A stretch of 64,000 bases of DNA from Methylobacterium sp. DB0501 (GCF_011043735.1 NZ_JAAKGV010000001.1:744001-808000); one strand, 5' to 3'. Positions 28,879 to 37,204 are shown, numbered from the stretch's first letter. Made by a program: numbers and translations. The notes: a model not told the origin generated them from the letters alone.

Positions 28879-28892
28879 AAACTCTGCGACTG
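28846..28892. repeat. Transposon left end with two CTGCGACTG repeats
   Basis: TGTCAC at 28846, then CTGCGACTG at 28864-28872 and again at 28884-28892, exactly 20 bp apart. Tandem short repeats just inside TGT termini are the transposase (TnsB/TniA) binding sites in this family. A looser cousin (ctgcgacacc) appears near 29039. Confidence 0.75.
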
Positions 28893-29070
28893 GCCAAGCC
28901 CGTCTCGCGAGACTGTGCGCCAGTCCGCCGCACCTTATCCACAAAGCTCTCAGCGATCCCCGGCCTGCTGCTCACGACGTCACTTACCGCCCTCCACACC
29001 TGTCAATTCCACGGGATCTTAAGCACCCTTCGTCAACCCTGCGACACCAAGTCGTGCCGTGGGTCTCCGT

Positions 29071-30894
29071 ATGGCGTCGCGCTCGTTCAAGATGTCGGGG
29101 CTTCCACAGGAGGGCTCGTGGTTCATCCGCTGGATCGACGGCTTCGTCGATCATCCGGCGTCCTTGTCGAATCCGGAAATCGAAGTGGCACTTGAGCGTC
29201 TCCCGGACGATCGCTGGGATGGTGTGACGTTTGCGGAAGCCGTCGCGCTGAATGAACCCGCGCGCAGCAGCGACGACCGTCCGATGGAGAGCGTGATCTG
29301 TCGGCTCCATGCGGGGGCGATCACGGGGCTGCATCTTGGCGCGGTCATTCACAAGGGCGACCATGTCGGTCGGCTCGACGCGCCGATCGTGCCTTTTGGC
29401 GTCGATCTCCCGGGCGATCTCCTCGCCCTGCCGCCGACTGATCAAAACCTCGGGCTGGTTCACGCGGGCACGAGGATCGGGGGGCTCATCGGCGGCGACA
29501 GCGAGCGCGCGTTGGTCCCACGCGACCTCTATCGGACGTTCCTGATTCCGCGCCTCGTCACGCCTGTGAAGGTCTCCGGTGGCGTGCTGATCCTGCCGTC
29601 GTCGGTGGTGATTCGGGCTTTTATTTCGCCCATCGGCGCGGTGGTTCGCGACCTCGTGCGCCGACCACCTCAGCCGCTGCCTCTCACGCCTCAGCCTCTT
29701 CTCTACTCGGTCCTGGGACCCGGGACGGGCGTGATGCAGGACGGGCGATGGCGGGTGGCGCTCGATGCGAAGATCCACGAGCGTCATGCGCCGTTGCTCG
29801 CCAACCTCCACCGGACCTTTAGCGAGCATGGGTTCCTGGCAGCGGAGCGCGTGTTCGACGGCGCGCGCAGCGAGCCGCCGCGGCTCGCGGGCCCGCTGCC
29901 GTTCACCGACTGCATCTTGCACATGCGGGTGCACGTCTACGAGATCGCGCCGGGTCATTGGCTGGCGCTGGATGTCGAGAGTGCGCGGTGGCCGTACGAC
30001 GAGCCACGCGAGATCGACGTCGTGCGCTGGGTGCGCGAGGGCGAGCGCCCTGGCGACGTGCTGTATCGGCCGGGCGGTCGGCCTGGACTGGCGGACGATG
30101 GCCAGATCGACGTTCTCTCGCAGGAGGATGCGCATGAGGGCGCGGATTTGGCGATGTGGGCGACAGGTGGCCCGGCATGGGAGGCGCTTCCCGTTCGCCA
30201 TGAGACCCGACAGCCTTATCACCGCGACGAGGAGCGCTGGGTCGGGGTGAAGAGCGGGAACCCGAGCGAGGTCGGCTCGCTGGGTGGTACGGGGCCTCAC
30301 GGTGACGTCGAGGCGGTCACGTTCGATCAAGGTCCCAAAGAGCCTTCGCAGATCGAGCGCATCGCGCGGTTCGAGGAAATCCTCGCGCTTTTCGACGAGC
30401 TTTGCGCGCCAGATCCTCGAGGGCGGAGAGGGACGATCACGTCCGCGATCCCCTGTGTCCAGGGAGCAGAGGTAGACCGGATCATGGCTGGCAATCGCCC
30501 GGTATGGCGATTTCGGAATAGCCCCAACAAGCCCGACAAGCCCAATCTCTGGGTGGTGTGGAATCCTGGGGCGATGCCGCAGCGAAACCGCACGGCCCTC
30601 GTCTGTCAGATCGCCGTGCCAGGTCGCGGCGTCGCGACATGGTTCGAGATCGAGGGCCGCACGGCGAACGATCTCTACCGGGCGCTGATCGTGGGGCGTC
30701 TTTTGTGCGATGCGGAGATCATCGCGATCCTGGACGCCGTGAGCGAACAGAACAACGTGCTTCACGTCGATTACGGTGCGATCCTTCCCCATTGCCCGCC
30801 GCCCGCCCTGTGGAAGCATGGGCGGGTCAAGGAGACGGGTCGGCTCAATGCGGACAGCGCCTGGGCAAAGCTCGTATCGGCGTTCGGCGGCTGA
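29071..30894 (+). CDS. Large protein of unknown function at the island's left end
   Basis: A protein of about 607 aa (in-frame GTG at 29059 and ATG at 29092 are alternative starts). No family is recognised with confidence. Visible: a central ALVPRDLYRTFLIPRL ... SSVVIRAFISPIG stretch, a charged middle, then RIARFEEILALFDELC and a C-terminal beta-rich part LVCQIAVPGRGVATWFEIEG. Being the first gene inside the transposon end, it is a candidate transposition or target-selection protein. The overall plan, with a C-terminal domain after an FxELL-like helix, loosely recalls TnsE, but this is impression only. Base composition resembles the island. Confidence 0.7.
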   Translation: MASRSFKMSGLPQEGSWFIRWIDGFVDHPASLSNPEIEVALERLPDDRWDGVTFAEAVALNEPARSSDDRPMESVICRLHAGAITGLHLGAVIHKGDHVGRLDAPIVPFGVDLPGDLLALPPTDQNLGLVHAGTRIGGLIGGDSERALVPRDLYRTFLIPRLVTPVKVSGGVLILPSSVVIRAFISPIGAVVRDLVRRPPQPLPLTPQPLLYSVLGPGTGVMQDGRWRVALDAKIHERHAPLLANLHRTFSEHGFLAAERVFDGARSEPPRLAGPLPFTDCILHMRVHVYEIAPGHWLALDVESARWPYDEPREIDVVRWVREGERPGDVLYRPGGRPGLADDGQIDVLSQEDAHEGADLAMWATGGPAWEALPVRHETRQPYHRDEERWVGVKSGNPSEVGSLGGTGPHGDVEAVTFDQGPKEPSQIERIARFEEILALFDELCAPDPRGRRGTITSAIPCVQGAEVDRIMAGNRPVWRFRNSPNKPDKPNLWVVWNPGAMPQRNRTALVCQIAVPGRGVATWFEIEGRTANDLYRALIVGRLLCDAEIIAILDAVSEQNNVLHVDYGAILPHCPPPALWKHGRVKETGRLNADSAWAKLVSAFGG

Positions 30895-30936
30895 TCCGAG
30901 GGGATCGGTATCCTTGTTACGCGTGCGTAACCCGGA

Positions 30937-31686
30937 TCAGACGCCGGACTTCTCGGCAGCGGCCGCCCCGAGTTCGGCGATCTTATCGAGCACGGCCTGC
31001 CGGATTTCGGCGACGTCGTTCATTCCAGGAACGGCTTGGATCTCAGCCGGGGTCGCTCGTGCGAGCGCGGCATAGTTCGTGAGACCGGCCCGCTTCCTGG
31101 CCGGGGCGGTTGCGGCATCACCGCCGAGCTTGCAGGTGGCGAGGCGTTCGAGCGCATCGCTGTCGGCCTCAGGCACGAGACAGGTCCGGTCGCGTTCCTC
31201 GGGGCTGATGGTTGAGCGCTTGAGCAAAACCTTGAGCGCGTTGGTGAGCGCTTCGGCCGCTCGGATCTTGGCAACGCGGGCGGCAGAGGCTTGCGAGCGC
31301 GCTTGGGCGGCGCGGTCGCGCTCGATTGCCTTGAGGACGCTGTCTCGCATGTTGCCCACGAGTTCCGACTGTGCGCCGGGCAGGGCGAGGATTTCGGCGG
31401 GCGTCGCGCGGGCGAGGGCGGCCATGGTCAGGAGGCCGGCATCCTTCATGGCCTGGCGGAAGGCGGGTTCGCCAGTGAGCCGATGGCGTACCAAGGCCCC
31501 GAGATCCGCCGCGGTGGCTTCAGGGACGAGGCAGGTTCGCTCGCGCTCCTCGGCGCTGATGATCGAGCGCGCGAGCAGAACCTCGAGCGCATCGGCAAGG
31601 ATCTGGTCCGGCGTGCGGCGGGCCTTGCGCTCGGCCGGTTGCGATCGCGAAGGGCCCCAGGTCGAGAGCCATGGTGTGTCGGTCAT
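30937..31686 (-). CDS. Hypothetical protein with an internally duplicated domain
   Basis: A 249-aa protein. Residues about 34-122 and 150-240 are two copies of one domain: ARSIISAEERERTCLVPEA / KRSTISPEERDRTCLVPEA, then LARATPAEILALPG / LARATPAEIQAVPG. The ATPAEILALPG segment looks like a helix-hairpin-helix turn, so nucleic-acid binding is possible. Each copy keeps one Cys in the TCLVPEA box. ATG 31686 has a GAGGA ribosome site. Leftward, downstream of the XRE gene. Confidence 0.75.
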   Translation of the reverse strand: MTDTPWLSTWGPSRSQPAERKARRTPDQILADALEVLLARSIISAEERERTCLVPEATAADLGALVRHRLTGEPAFRQAMKDAGLLTMAALARATPAEILALPGAQSELVGNMRDSVLKAIERDRAAQARSQASAARVAKIRAAEALTNALKVLLKRSTISPEERDRTCLVPEADSDALERLATCKLGGDAATAPARKRAGLTNYAALARATPAEIQAVPGMNDVAEIRQAVLDKIAELGAAAAEKSGV

Positions 31687-31772
31687 GGATGTCCTCGTGG
31701 CGCTGACACGCGGCAGATCAGCCTGGACGCTCGCTCGAGGTGCGCGATTCAGGCAAACTGCTTGTCCAGCCT

Positions 31773-32291
31773 TCAGATGGACGCTTGAGCCCCCTGGGTC
31801 ATCTTTCCTTTGTCCGAGCCGGGCAATGTGCAGTCCACGGCACCGAACCGGATCGGGCAGAGGCCGAGTGTCTCGGCGAGTTTGACCAGGATCGCCATCG
31901 GCATGCTGCGGCGACCGTCCTCGACGATGACGATGTCGTCGAGGGAGACGCCGGAGCGTGCTGCGAGATCCTCGCGGCTGAGCCCGGCGGCGGCGCGAGC
32001 CTTCGGTAGGATTTCCTTGGCCTGGCACCCTCGGCGAACGATGCCGACGCTCAGGCGGTCCGGGATCTGGCGCAGGATCTCCCAGCCGAAGGCCTCGTAG
32101 GCTTGCTGGGCGCTGATTTTCAGCCCTCCCGCGTCCGGGCTGTCATGGGCGATCGCGGTGTGGCAGCGAACGAAGCGCTGCGAAGATTGGCGCGCCCTCT
32201 CGGCCGGCGTTTCACCCGGTCCTGGTCCGAAAACGTCGTCGAGTTCAAAGGGGTCTGCGACCGTCATCCTGGAATGTTCTCTGTTATCCAT
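31773..32291 (-). CDS. XRE-family helix-turn-helix regulator
   Basis: A 172-aa protein. The HTH lies at about residues 92-145: ILPKARAAAGLSREDLAARS, SLDDIVIVEDGRRSMPMAI, LVKLAETLGL. The N-terminal about 90 residues have no recognised fold. It probably represses an island promoter, perhaps its own. Start ATG 32291 has a poor ribosome site; ATG 32267 is an alternative. Its neighbours are small island genes on the same strand. Confidence 0.8.
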   Translation of the reverse strand: MDNREHSRMTVADPFELDDVFGPGPGETPAERARQSSQRFVRCHTAIAHDSPDAGGLKISAQQAYEAFGWEILRQIPDRLSVGIVRRGCQAKEILPKARAAAGLSREDLAARSGVSLDDIVIVEDGRRSMPMAILVKLAETLGLCPIRFGAVDCTLPGSDKGKMTQGAQASI

Positions 32292-32380
32292 TCGCAGAAT
32301 GGACCGCCTTCTGCGTGTTGACCTTCCGTTTCTTCAGGCTGCGCCGCAACTTAGCTCTCGATCCCGCAGCGATACCGCGC

Positions 32381-32890
32381 TCAATCCCCCTTCGGCTGCG
32401 GATCGTCACGGCCGCACGTCACGCGAGCCACGCGGTCGTCGCTCGGGTTCGAGCGATCGATTTCGCGCAAGGCACGGTGAGGGGAGCTGCTCCACCAGCG
32501 CCAGACATCCTCTGCGGCCTTCTCGCTGAGGCCGCGCTCGCGCAGCAACCCTGTCGCCCACGCCCGCGCATGATGCCATGCGTAGCGGACGCCGGCATTG
32601 TTGCCGCCGCCCGGGACGCGATAGGTCTCGCCGCAGACTGTCAGTACGCGGCCCGGGCCGAAGGTCGGCACGAAAGCCCCACGCGGGTGGGCGGCGCAGA
32701 GTTCGCGTCCGCGCGCCTCCATGGCGGCCTGAACGGGTGCCAGATGTCGATCCGAGAGCCCGAACTCGTCAAAGGCGGCCTGGAAGGCCTCCTCGATCGC
32801 GTCCGGGGATTTCGCGATGCGAATAGCTGCCACATGCTTTGCGATCGTAGCCTTTACATCGGAGGAACGCGGCTTTGGGCGAGCCTGCAT
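32381..32890 (-). CDS. Hypothetical protein
   Basis: A 169-aa protein not assigned to a family. ATG 32890 is favoured by a purine-rich upstream stretch; an in-frame GTG at 32950 exists. It has a basic N terminus, then HVAAIRIAKSPDAIEEAFQA and a conserved-looking GETYRVPGGGNNAGVRYAWH followed by EDVWRWWSSSPHRALREID. The aromatic and Gly-rich pieces suggest a folded cytosolic protein. Leftward set with its neighbours. Confidence 0.65.
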   Translation of the reverse strand: MQARPKPRSSDVKATIAKHVAAIRIAKSPDAIEEAFQAAFDEFGLSDRHLAPVQAAMEARGRELCAAHPRGAFVPTFGPGRVLTVCGETYRVPGGGNNAGVRYAWHHARAWATGLLRERGLSEKAAEDVWRWWSSSPHRALREIDRSNPSDDRVARVTCGRDDPQPKGD

Positions 32891-33081
32891 CGCAATCGCT
32901 CTCTTCTGATTTCTTGCAGCCGCTCGGCTCGGCGAAAGCTGGACTGACACTTGAAATTCGATCGGTTCCGCGCCCGGATCCTCCGGGATGGCATGCTCGA
33001 GCCCTGAGAGCGCGAGGTCGCATAGGGCGGTTTAACGCGACCGATCGGGACGGCCTTCCAGAGGCTCCGACGCAGCGCAGC

Positions 33082-33375
33082 TCACGCGAGGAACCGGGCA
33101 ATGTAGGCGTGGTTCGGGTGTCCCGTCGGCAGCAGCTGGTCGGCGAGCATCTTCAAGCTCTGGAATCTGGCGACGCCGTCGATGACCAGGTTGGCGAGTT
33201 CCGCCGGGTCCGCTTCGCGCAGGTGCGTCTCCAGGGCCAGCGCGGTCTCTGGCGTCGGGCGTCCCGTCGACAGGGCGTTGCCGAACGCGGCAGGATCCAC
33301 TTCGATCCCCGTGCTCGCTCTGAAGTGGCACAGCGCCGCCTCGACGGCATCGCTCGTGCGATTGTTCGCGCTCAT
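33082..33375 (-). CDS. Hypothetical protein (97 aa)
   Basis: An unrecognised small, mostly helical acidic protein: MSANNRTSDAVEAALCHFRA, RPTPETALALETHLREADP, AELANLVIDGVARFQSLKML. No membrane span or metal motif is seen. A GAGG ribosome site precedes the ATG. It is part of the leftward run of small island genes. Confidence 0.65.
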   Translation of the reverse strand: MSANNRTSDAVEAALCHFRASTGIEVDPAAFGNALSTGRPTPETALALETHLREADPAELANLVIDGVARFQSLKMLADQLLPTGHPNHAYIARFLA

Positions 33376-33417
33376 GGCCTCGCCCCTTGTTGGCGACGCC
33401 CTGGAGACATGACGGCC

Positions 33418-33579
33418 TCAGAGATCCTTGATCTCGGCAGAAGCCTTCGCGCGAAGCCAGGATCCTTTGAGCTCGGATCGACCCTGAACGACGACGCGCT
33501 CACTGGAGCGAATGACGTAGGGAGAGCTTGAGAATTCGGACAGGTACTGAGCGTCGGTCGTTTTTGTTCTCTCAGACAT
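33418..33579 (-). CDS. Hypothetical small protein (53 aa)
   Basis: The ATG at 33579 begins MSERTKTTDAQYLSEFSSSP and ends SWLRAKASAEIKDL. It is short and basic, with no recognised motif; the ribosome site is weak. The call rests on a sensible composition and its place 42 bp from a neighbour on the same strand. Confidence 0.4.
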   Translation of the reverse strand: MSERTKTTDAQYLSEFSSSPYVIRSSERVVVQGRSELKGSWLRAKASAEIKDL

Positions 33580-33793
33580 CGTTTTTCGATCCGTCTTGGT
33601 TGCTGGAGCCGCAGGGGGGCCGCGCAAGCCGTGATGTCGCATGAAATCCGGTCGGCCGAGGAGCCGTTCCAGACCGCGTTCGGTTCAAGCGCGCCCCTGG
33701 CTTCTTGGGGCGATCATCAGGCTGGATCGCGCGTGCGATGTGTTGGAATGGACACCGCGGGCGTTCCGTCTTCGTCTGGCTTCGCGCGGAGGC

Positions 33794-34609
33794 TCAGATC
33801 CGTCCGGTGAGACGCGCGTAGGCGTCCCGGATCGGCGTGTGGATGCGCTGCCCATCGCGTGAGAGGATCCACTGGCCCTCGCCACGGCCGCAGAGGCGCA
33901 CGGTGCCGTGCTGGTCGATCACCCGGAAGATCCCGGGCGCGAGCCCGCTTTGATCGTCGTGCAGCACGGCCACGCTGATATGACCGCGGATCTCGCCGCT
34001 GCCATCGAACAGGCGATGGCCGGGCGAGGGTGGCGACAGGGCGTCGATACCGATCCGCGAGAGCGGGAACAGGCCGGCGCGATCTTGCGCGTCGTAGGTG
34101 ATCGTTATCTCGTCCTGGTCTGCGTCGTCATCCGGCTCGCTGACGACGAGGGTGATGTCGACGCGATCGCCGCGGCTGGTCACGTCCTGGATCGGCAGGA
34201 TGTCGCCGGGCGAGACTTGCGCATCGCCCTCGCCGTCGGAGCTTTCGACGAAGCCGTGAAGCTGCACCACGACACGGTCGCCGGGCATCAGTGTGCGCAC
34301 GTCGTCCGCGCGCAACCAGTCCTGGGTTCCCCGAGCGAGGATCGCGGCGACCCAATCCCGGTAGCCGAGGTCGGTGGCTTCGCTACGCACGGCCGCGCGC
34401 CAGTCTTCGCGCAGCAGGCTGGGGTGCTCGAACGCGCGTGCGTCGATCTCGGTTGGCTTTTCGCCCGCGATGAGTGCGGCGATCGTGGCGGCGCGCGCCT
34501 CGGCGTCCGTCCGATCAGCGAAGGCGTGGGCGAGACCGCCGGACTGCGCCGCAACTTCGGCGGCGAGACGGACGAGGTCCGCGTAGACGGTATCCTGGAG
34601 CGTGACCAT
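33794..34609 (-). CDS. Hypothetical protein (271 aa)
   Basis: No family recognised. The N terminus is helical (TVYADLVRLAAEVAAQSGGL), the middle acidic and Asp-rich (VVSEPDDDADQDEITITYD), and the C terminus reads IFRVIDQHGTVRLCGRGEGQ then GQRIHTPIRDAYARLTGRI. No signal peptide. A GAGGA ribosome site is present. It is probably a cytosolic beta-rich protein. Confidence 0.65.
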   Translation of the reverse strand: MVTLQDTVYADLVRLAAEVAAQSGGLAHAFADRTDAEARAATIAALIAGEKPTEIDARAFEHPSLLREDWRAAVRSEATDLGYRDWVAAILARGTQDWLRADDVRTLMPGDRVVVQLHGFVESSDGEGDAQVSPGDILPIQDVTSRGDRVDITLVVSEPDDDADQDEITITYDAQDRAGLFPLSRIGIDALSPPSPGHRLFDGSGEIRGHISVAVLHDDQSGLAPGIFRVIDQHGTVRLCGRGEGQWILSRDGQRIHTPIRDAYARLTGRI

Positions 34610-34643
34610 CTCTGTCCTCGGATTGGTCGAACCCCACCGGGTT

Positions 34644-34922
34644 TTATAGGCCCGTTCTTCCCTGGGATTTGACGCGGGGTCGGCAGATCCGCCGCTTCTT
34701 CTTGGGTATTTCTTCTCCGGCGCTACGGCCGGTCCTCAACCGATTGTCAGAACTGTCGGTTCTGTCGCTGCCTTCGGCTCGGCCAATCGGGACAGACGGC
34801 AGGGGTACGACAACAGGCGTGAGGTCGTCTGACAGAAGGGACGGAAGCGCTGCAACCCGGTCGGCGTCGTACCCGTAGTCGGCGGGGATGCCCGGGATGG
34901 CGTCGGCAGACGCCTTCGTCAT
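34644..34922 (-). CDS. Hypothetical protein (92 aa)
   Basis: The ATG at 34922 follows a strong ribosome site (ggaggcgggg). The product begins MTKASADAIPGIPADYGYDA, has a Leu/Pro/Val middle and a basic tail (PKKKRRICRPRVKSQGR) that could bind nucleic acid. No family. The plus-strand view contains a short inverted repeat (cagaac/gttctg near 34749), so some of this could be regulatory DNA instead. Confidence 0.45.
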   Translation of the reverse strand: MTKASADAIPGIPADYGYDADRVAALPSLLSDDLTPVVVPLPSVPIGRAEGSDRTDSSDNRLRTGRSAGEEIPKKKRRICRPRVKSQGRTGL

Positions 34923-34993
34923 CCCCGCCTCCGGATGAGCCTGCAGGACGCTTCAGGCCAGCAGGCCCGCAAAGCTCTGCCGGACGTGTCGTG

Positions 34994-35884
34994 TCAGAAC
35001 AGCCGATCCGAGAAGCGGATATAGGCGTCGACCGCGGTCACGAGCGGGGCGATCTCGGGGAAATCGAGATCCTCCAGGAAGCAGAGCTCGGCCTCGACCT
35101 GGTCCACGTCGACTTCACGATGCCAGGCCCGGTAGCGCCCGTCCTGCCCGGCATTCCATCGGTACCCACGCTCGCGCAGGCGATCCTTGACCTCGAATGG
35201 GGTTCCGATGGCCCAGATTTTCCGGGTCTCCCGGCGGGCGGCGTCGAGGAGCGTCGTCATCGTGATCGCGTGCGAGCGCGGCAGCGGCATCTCGAGGAGT
35301 TCGAGGAGAGCGTAGCAGTCGTCCAGCGCGCGATGGCCCTCGAACCAGAAGGCCTGCTGGTAGGCGACGTAGAACAGCTTGGTGCCCTCGACGCCTTCCT
35401 CGCGCCAGGGCACCTGGCTCATCGAGCAGGCCCAGGCCTTGTCGATGAAGACGGTGTTCAGGCGCTCGCAGAAGCGACGGTCGAAGGCGGCGTTGTGGGC
35501 GATCACGAGGTCGGCTGAACCGACGAAGTCGCGCACGGCGTCATCGTCGATCCGCTGCCCCGCGACCATCTCGTCGGTAATCCCGGTCAGCTGGGTGATG
35601 TGCCGGGGGATCGGCCTGGAGGGCTCGCGGAAGCTGTGGAACTCGGCGAGCGGGCCCAGAATGGTGCCGCTGGCCGTGTAGGCGAAGCGGAGCATGCCGA
35701 GTTCGATGATCTCGTTCTCGTGCGGATCGAGGCCAGTGGTCTCGGTGTCGACGATGACGCCGATCTTCACCTTGTCGGGCAGGGGCCACTCGTAGAGGGG
35801 ACGACGATCGAGCTTGCGGAGAACCCGGTAGTGAGGTGAGCCTTGCAGAGCGATCGCGTGCAGCTCGGCTTCGAAACGGTCCAT
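34994..35884 (-). CDS. 3'-5' exonuclease, DEDDh (DnaQ/epsilon-like)
   Basis: A 296-aa protein. The nuclease core covers residues about 40-215: ExoI motif VDTETTGLDP (D46, E48), ExoII with LVIAHNAAFDRRF and ExoIII GHRALDDCYALLELL, the DEDDh set. Such enzymes proofread or trim DNA 3' ends. A C-terminal region of about 80 residues (RGYRWNAGQDGRYRAWHREV) is an extension with its own fold. GGAGG precedes ATG 35884. A GTTC-N7-GTTC-type box about 90 bp upstream suggests SOS control, and the divergent neighbour is umuD. Confidence 0.88.
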   Translation of the reverse strand: MDRFEAELHAIALQGSPHYRVLRKLDRRPLYEWPLPDKVKIGVIVDTETTGLDPHENEIIELGMLRFAYTASGTILGPLAEFHSFREPSRPIPRHITQLTGITDEMVAGQRIDDDAVRDFVGSADLVIAHNAAFDRRFCERLNTVFIDKAWACSMSQVPWREEGVEGTKLFYVAYQQAFWFEGHRALDDCYALLELLEMPLPRSHAITMTTLLDAARRETRKIWAIGTPFEVKDRLRERGYRWNAGQDGRYRAWHREVDVDQVEAELCFLEDLDFPEIAPLVTAVDAYIRFSDRLF

Positions 35885-35970
35885 TTTGGGCCTCCGGAAT
35901 CCGAAAAGCCCGCGTCCGCTCCTAGGATTTTGGAGCAGTCCGCTGGGCTTCTGGTCCGGACGTTAACCAA

Positions 35971-35985
35971 GAACAAAAAGGGAAC
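35971..35985 (-). promoter_or_regulatory. Probable LexA (SOS) box for the exonuclease gene
   Basis: The plus strand reads GAAC-aaaaagg-GAAC, which on the gene's strand is GTTC-N7-GTTC, the alphaproteobacterial LexA consensus. It lies 87 bp upstream of the exonuclease ATG. Confidence 0.65.
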
Positions 35986-36191
35986 AAGACCTTGCCGAAA
36001 TCGCGTTGGGACCGCGAACGGGTGCGCCGGACGGGGACTTAGCGGGGGGTCTGGACTCGCGTTCGTGGCGAATTCGGTTGGGCGTTGTACCCGCCTGGGT
36101 CGACCCGCTGTCCCCGATATCCACAGGCTTCCCCAGGCTCGCGCGATCGTTGCCGTCGGCGCTTGCCTCAGCCGGAACCGACGGCGCATCT

Positions 36192-36206
36192 GTTCGCGTT
36201 CTGTTC
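36192..36206 (+). promoter_or_regulatory. Probable LexA (SOS) box for umuD
   Basis: GTTC-gcgttct-GTTC fits GTTC-N7-GTTC perfectly and ends 18 bp before the umuD start. Position and gene function make it a strong SOS operator candidate. Confidence 0.78.
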
Positions 36207-36224
36207 CAGAATGGGAGGGGCGCG

Positions 36225-36680
36225 GTGGGGATCGCACGGATCGACGAGCTCGTTCCCGGCAGCGCCGATGCGGTGCGGATCCCGCTGATCGGGCAGAGCC
36301 TGTGCGCGGGCTTCCCGTCGCCGGCCGACGACTTCCTGGAGGGCGCGCTCGAACTGCCGCGCTGGCTCGCGCCGAACCCACCCGCGACCTTCCTCTGGCG
36401 CATCGCCGGCAACAGCATGCGCGGGGCAGGGATCTTCGACGGCGACCTCGCCTGCGTGGACCGCAGCTTGCAGCCCGCCGACGGTAGCGTCGTCGTGGCG
36501 GCGATCGACGGCGAGATGTCGATCAAGCGCTACCGCCTGGAGGGCAACCGCGCCTGGCTCGCCTTCGAGAACCCGGACCTGCCGGTCTTCTCCGTCGAGG
36601 AGCTTCAGGACGGCGTGATCTGGGGCGTCGTGCGGTTCACGATCCACTGGCACACGGCCAAGGCATCTGTTCGCATTTAG
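36225..36680 (+). CDS. umuD: UmuD-like translesion-synthesis accessory protein (S24 autoprotease)
   Basis: A 151-aa protein starting at GTG 36225, with ribosome site gggagggg 5 bases upstream. Residues 27-34 read CAGFPSPA, the self-cleavage site (A28-G29); the catalytic dyad is S64 in GNSMRGAG and K101 in MSIKRYR. RecA filaments trigger cleavage to UmuD', which assembles with UmuC as polymerase V. An open frame extends upstream but lacks UmuD similarity. umuC follows after an inserted membrane-protein gene. Confidence 0.92.
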   Translation: MGIARIDELVPGSADAVRIPLIGQSLCAGFPSPADDFLEGALELPRWLAPNPPATFLWRIAGNSMRGAGIFDGDLACVDRSLQPADGSVVVAAIDGEMSIKRYRLEGNRAWLAFENPDLPVFSVEELQDGVIWGVVRFTIHWHTAKASVRI

Positions 36681-36829
36681 GCGCGAGATGAAAGGAAGTT
36701 TCAGTTCGCAATATGGCCGGTGTGGTTGGAACTGGAAGGCCCAACCTCGGACACACTCAGGATTTGTGTCGAATCGCCTAACTGCAATAACGTCACGCCA
36801 TCTCCTTCGATTTAAGAGAACGGCATGTC

Positions 36830-37204
36830 ATGCTAAGCATCAATAGATATAAATATCCAGCAAGAATTCTGGCAGCTCTCCTGATAGGAATGGCTGCGGT
36901 CTACTGGTATATAGATCTTACAGCAAAAACAAAGATGATCTACTACGCGCGCATAAATTTTATATATTTTGGCCCTGTCTTAATATCATTTATAGTACTG
37001 AGAATTGCTGGCATAAACGGCCAAATTTCATTGGCGATTGCTACAGCTATCACAGCTTTTCTCATCTTAAACATAATTGTATTGAAATTAGAAATACTAG
37101 AAGAATACAGACCTGTGTCATACTTTGAGTATATGAACCGGCCAAGGCCGGTGGCTCTGCCGCCGTGTTTTGGATGTGAAGGTTATAAGCCTCTATATGA
37201 CTGA
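36830..37204 (+). CDS. AT-rich small membrane protein between umuD and umuC
   Basis: A 124-aa protein. Three likely membrane spans: about residues 12-28 ([16 protein letters not shown]), 42-59 ([16 protein letters not shown]) and 66-88 ([20 protein letters not shown]). The C terminus is [16 protein letters not shown], a CxxC pair. Its DNA is visibly AT-rich in a GC-rich setting, a sign of separate origin. It overlaps the umuC start by 8 bp and so is probably translated with it. No family recognised. Confidence 0.7.
   Translation: MLSINRYKYPARILAALLIGMAAVYWYIDLTAKTKMIYYARINFIYFGPVLISFIVLRIAGINGQISLAIATAITAFLILNIIVLKLEILEEYRPVSYFEYMNRPRPVALPPCFGCEGYKPLYD

Larger units (their letters stand above)
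35885..36224. other. Divergent control region between the exonuclease and umuD genes
   Basis: This 340-bp gap contains two LexA-type boxes (separate entries), one facing each gene, and no convincing gene. An in-frame open stretch upstream of umuD has no start with a ribosome site. Confidence 0.6.

Noticed and set aside
28984..30819. A 611-codon minus-strand frame opposite the large left-end protein
   Set aside because: Composition is Arg/His-rich and irregular. The plus-strand frame has normal amino-acid use and secondary-structure periodicity, so I kept only that one.
36006..36224. A longer umuD start at 36006
   Set aside because: The extra 73 residues have no UmuD similarity and would span the LexA box; GTG 36225 has a strong ribosome site and gives the normal UmuD length.
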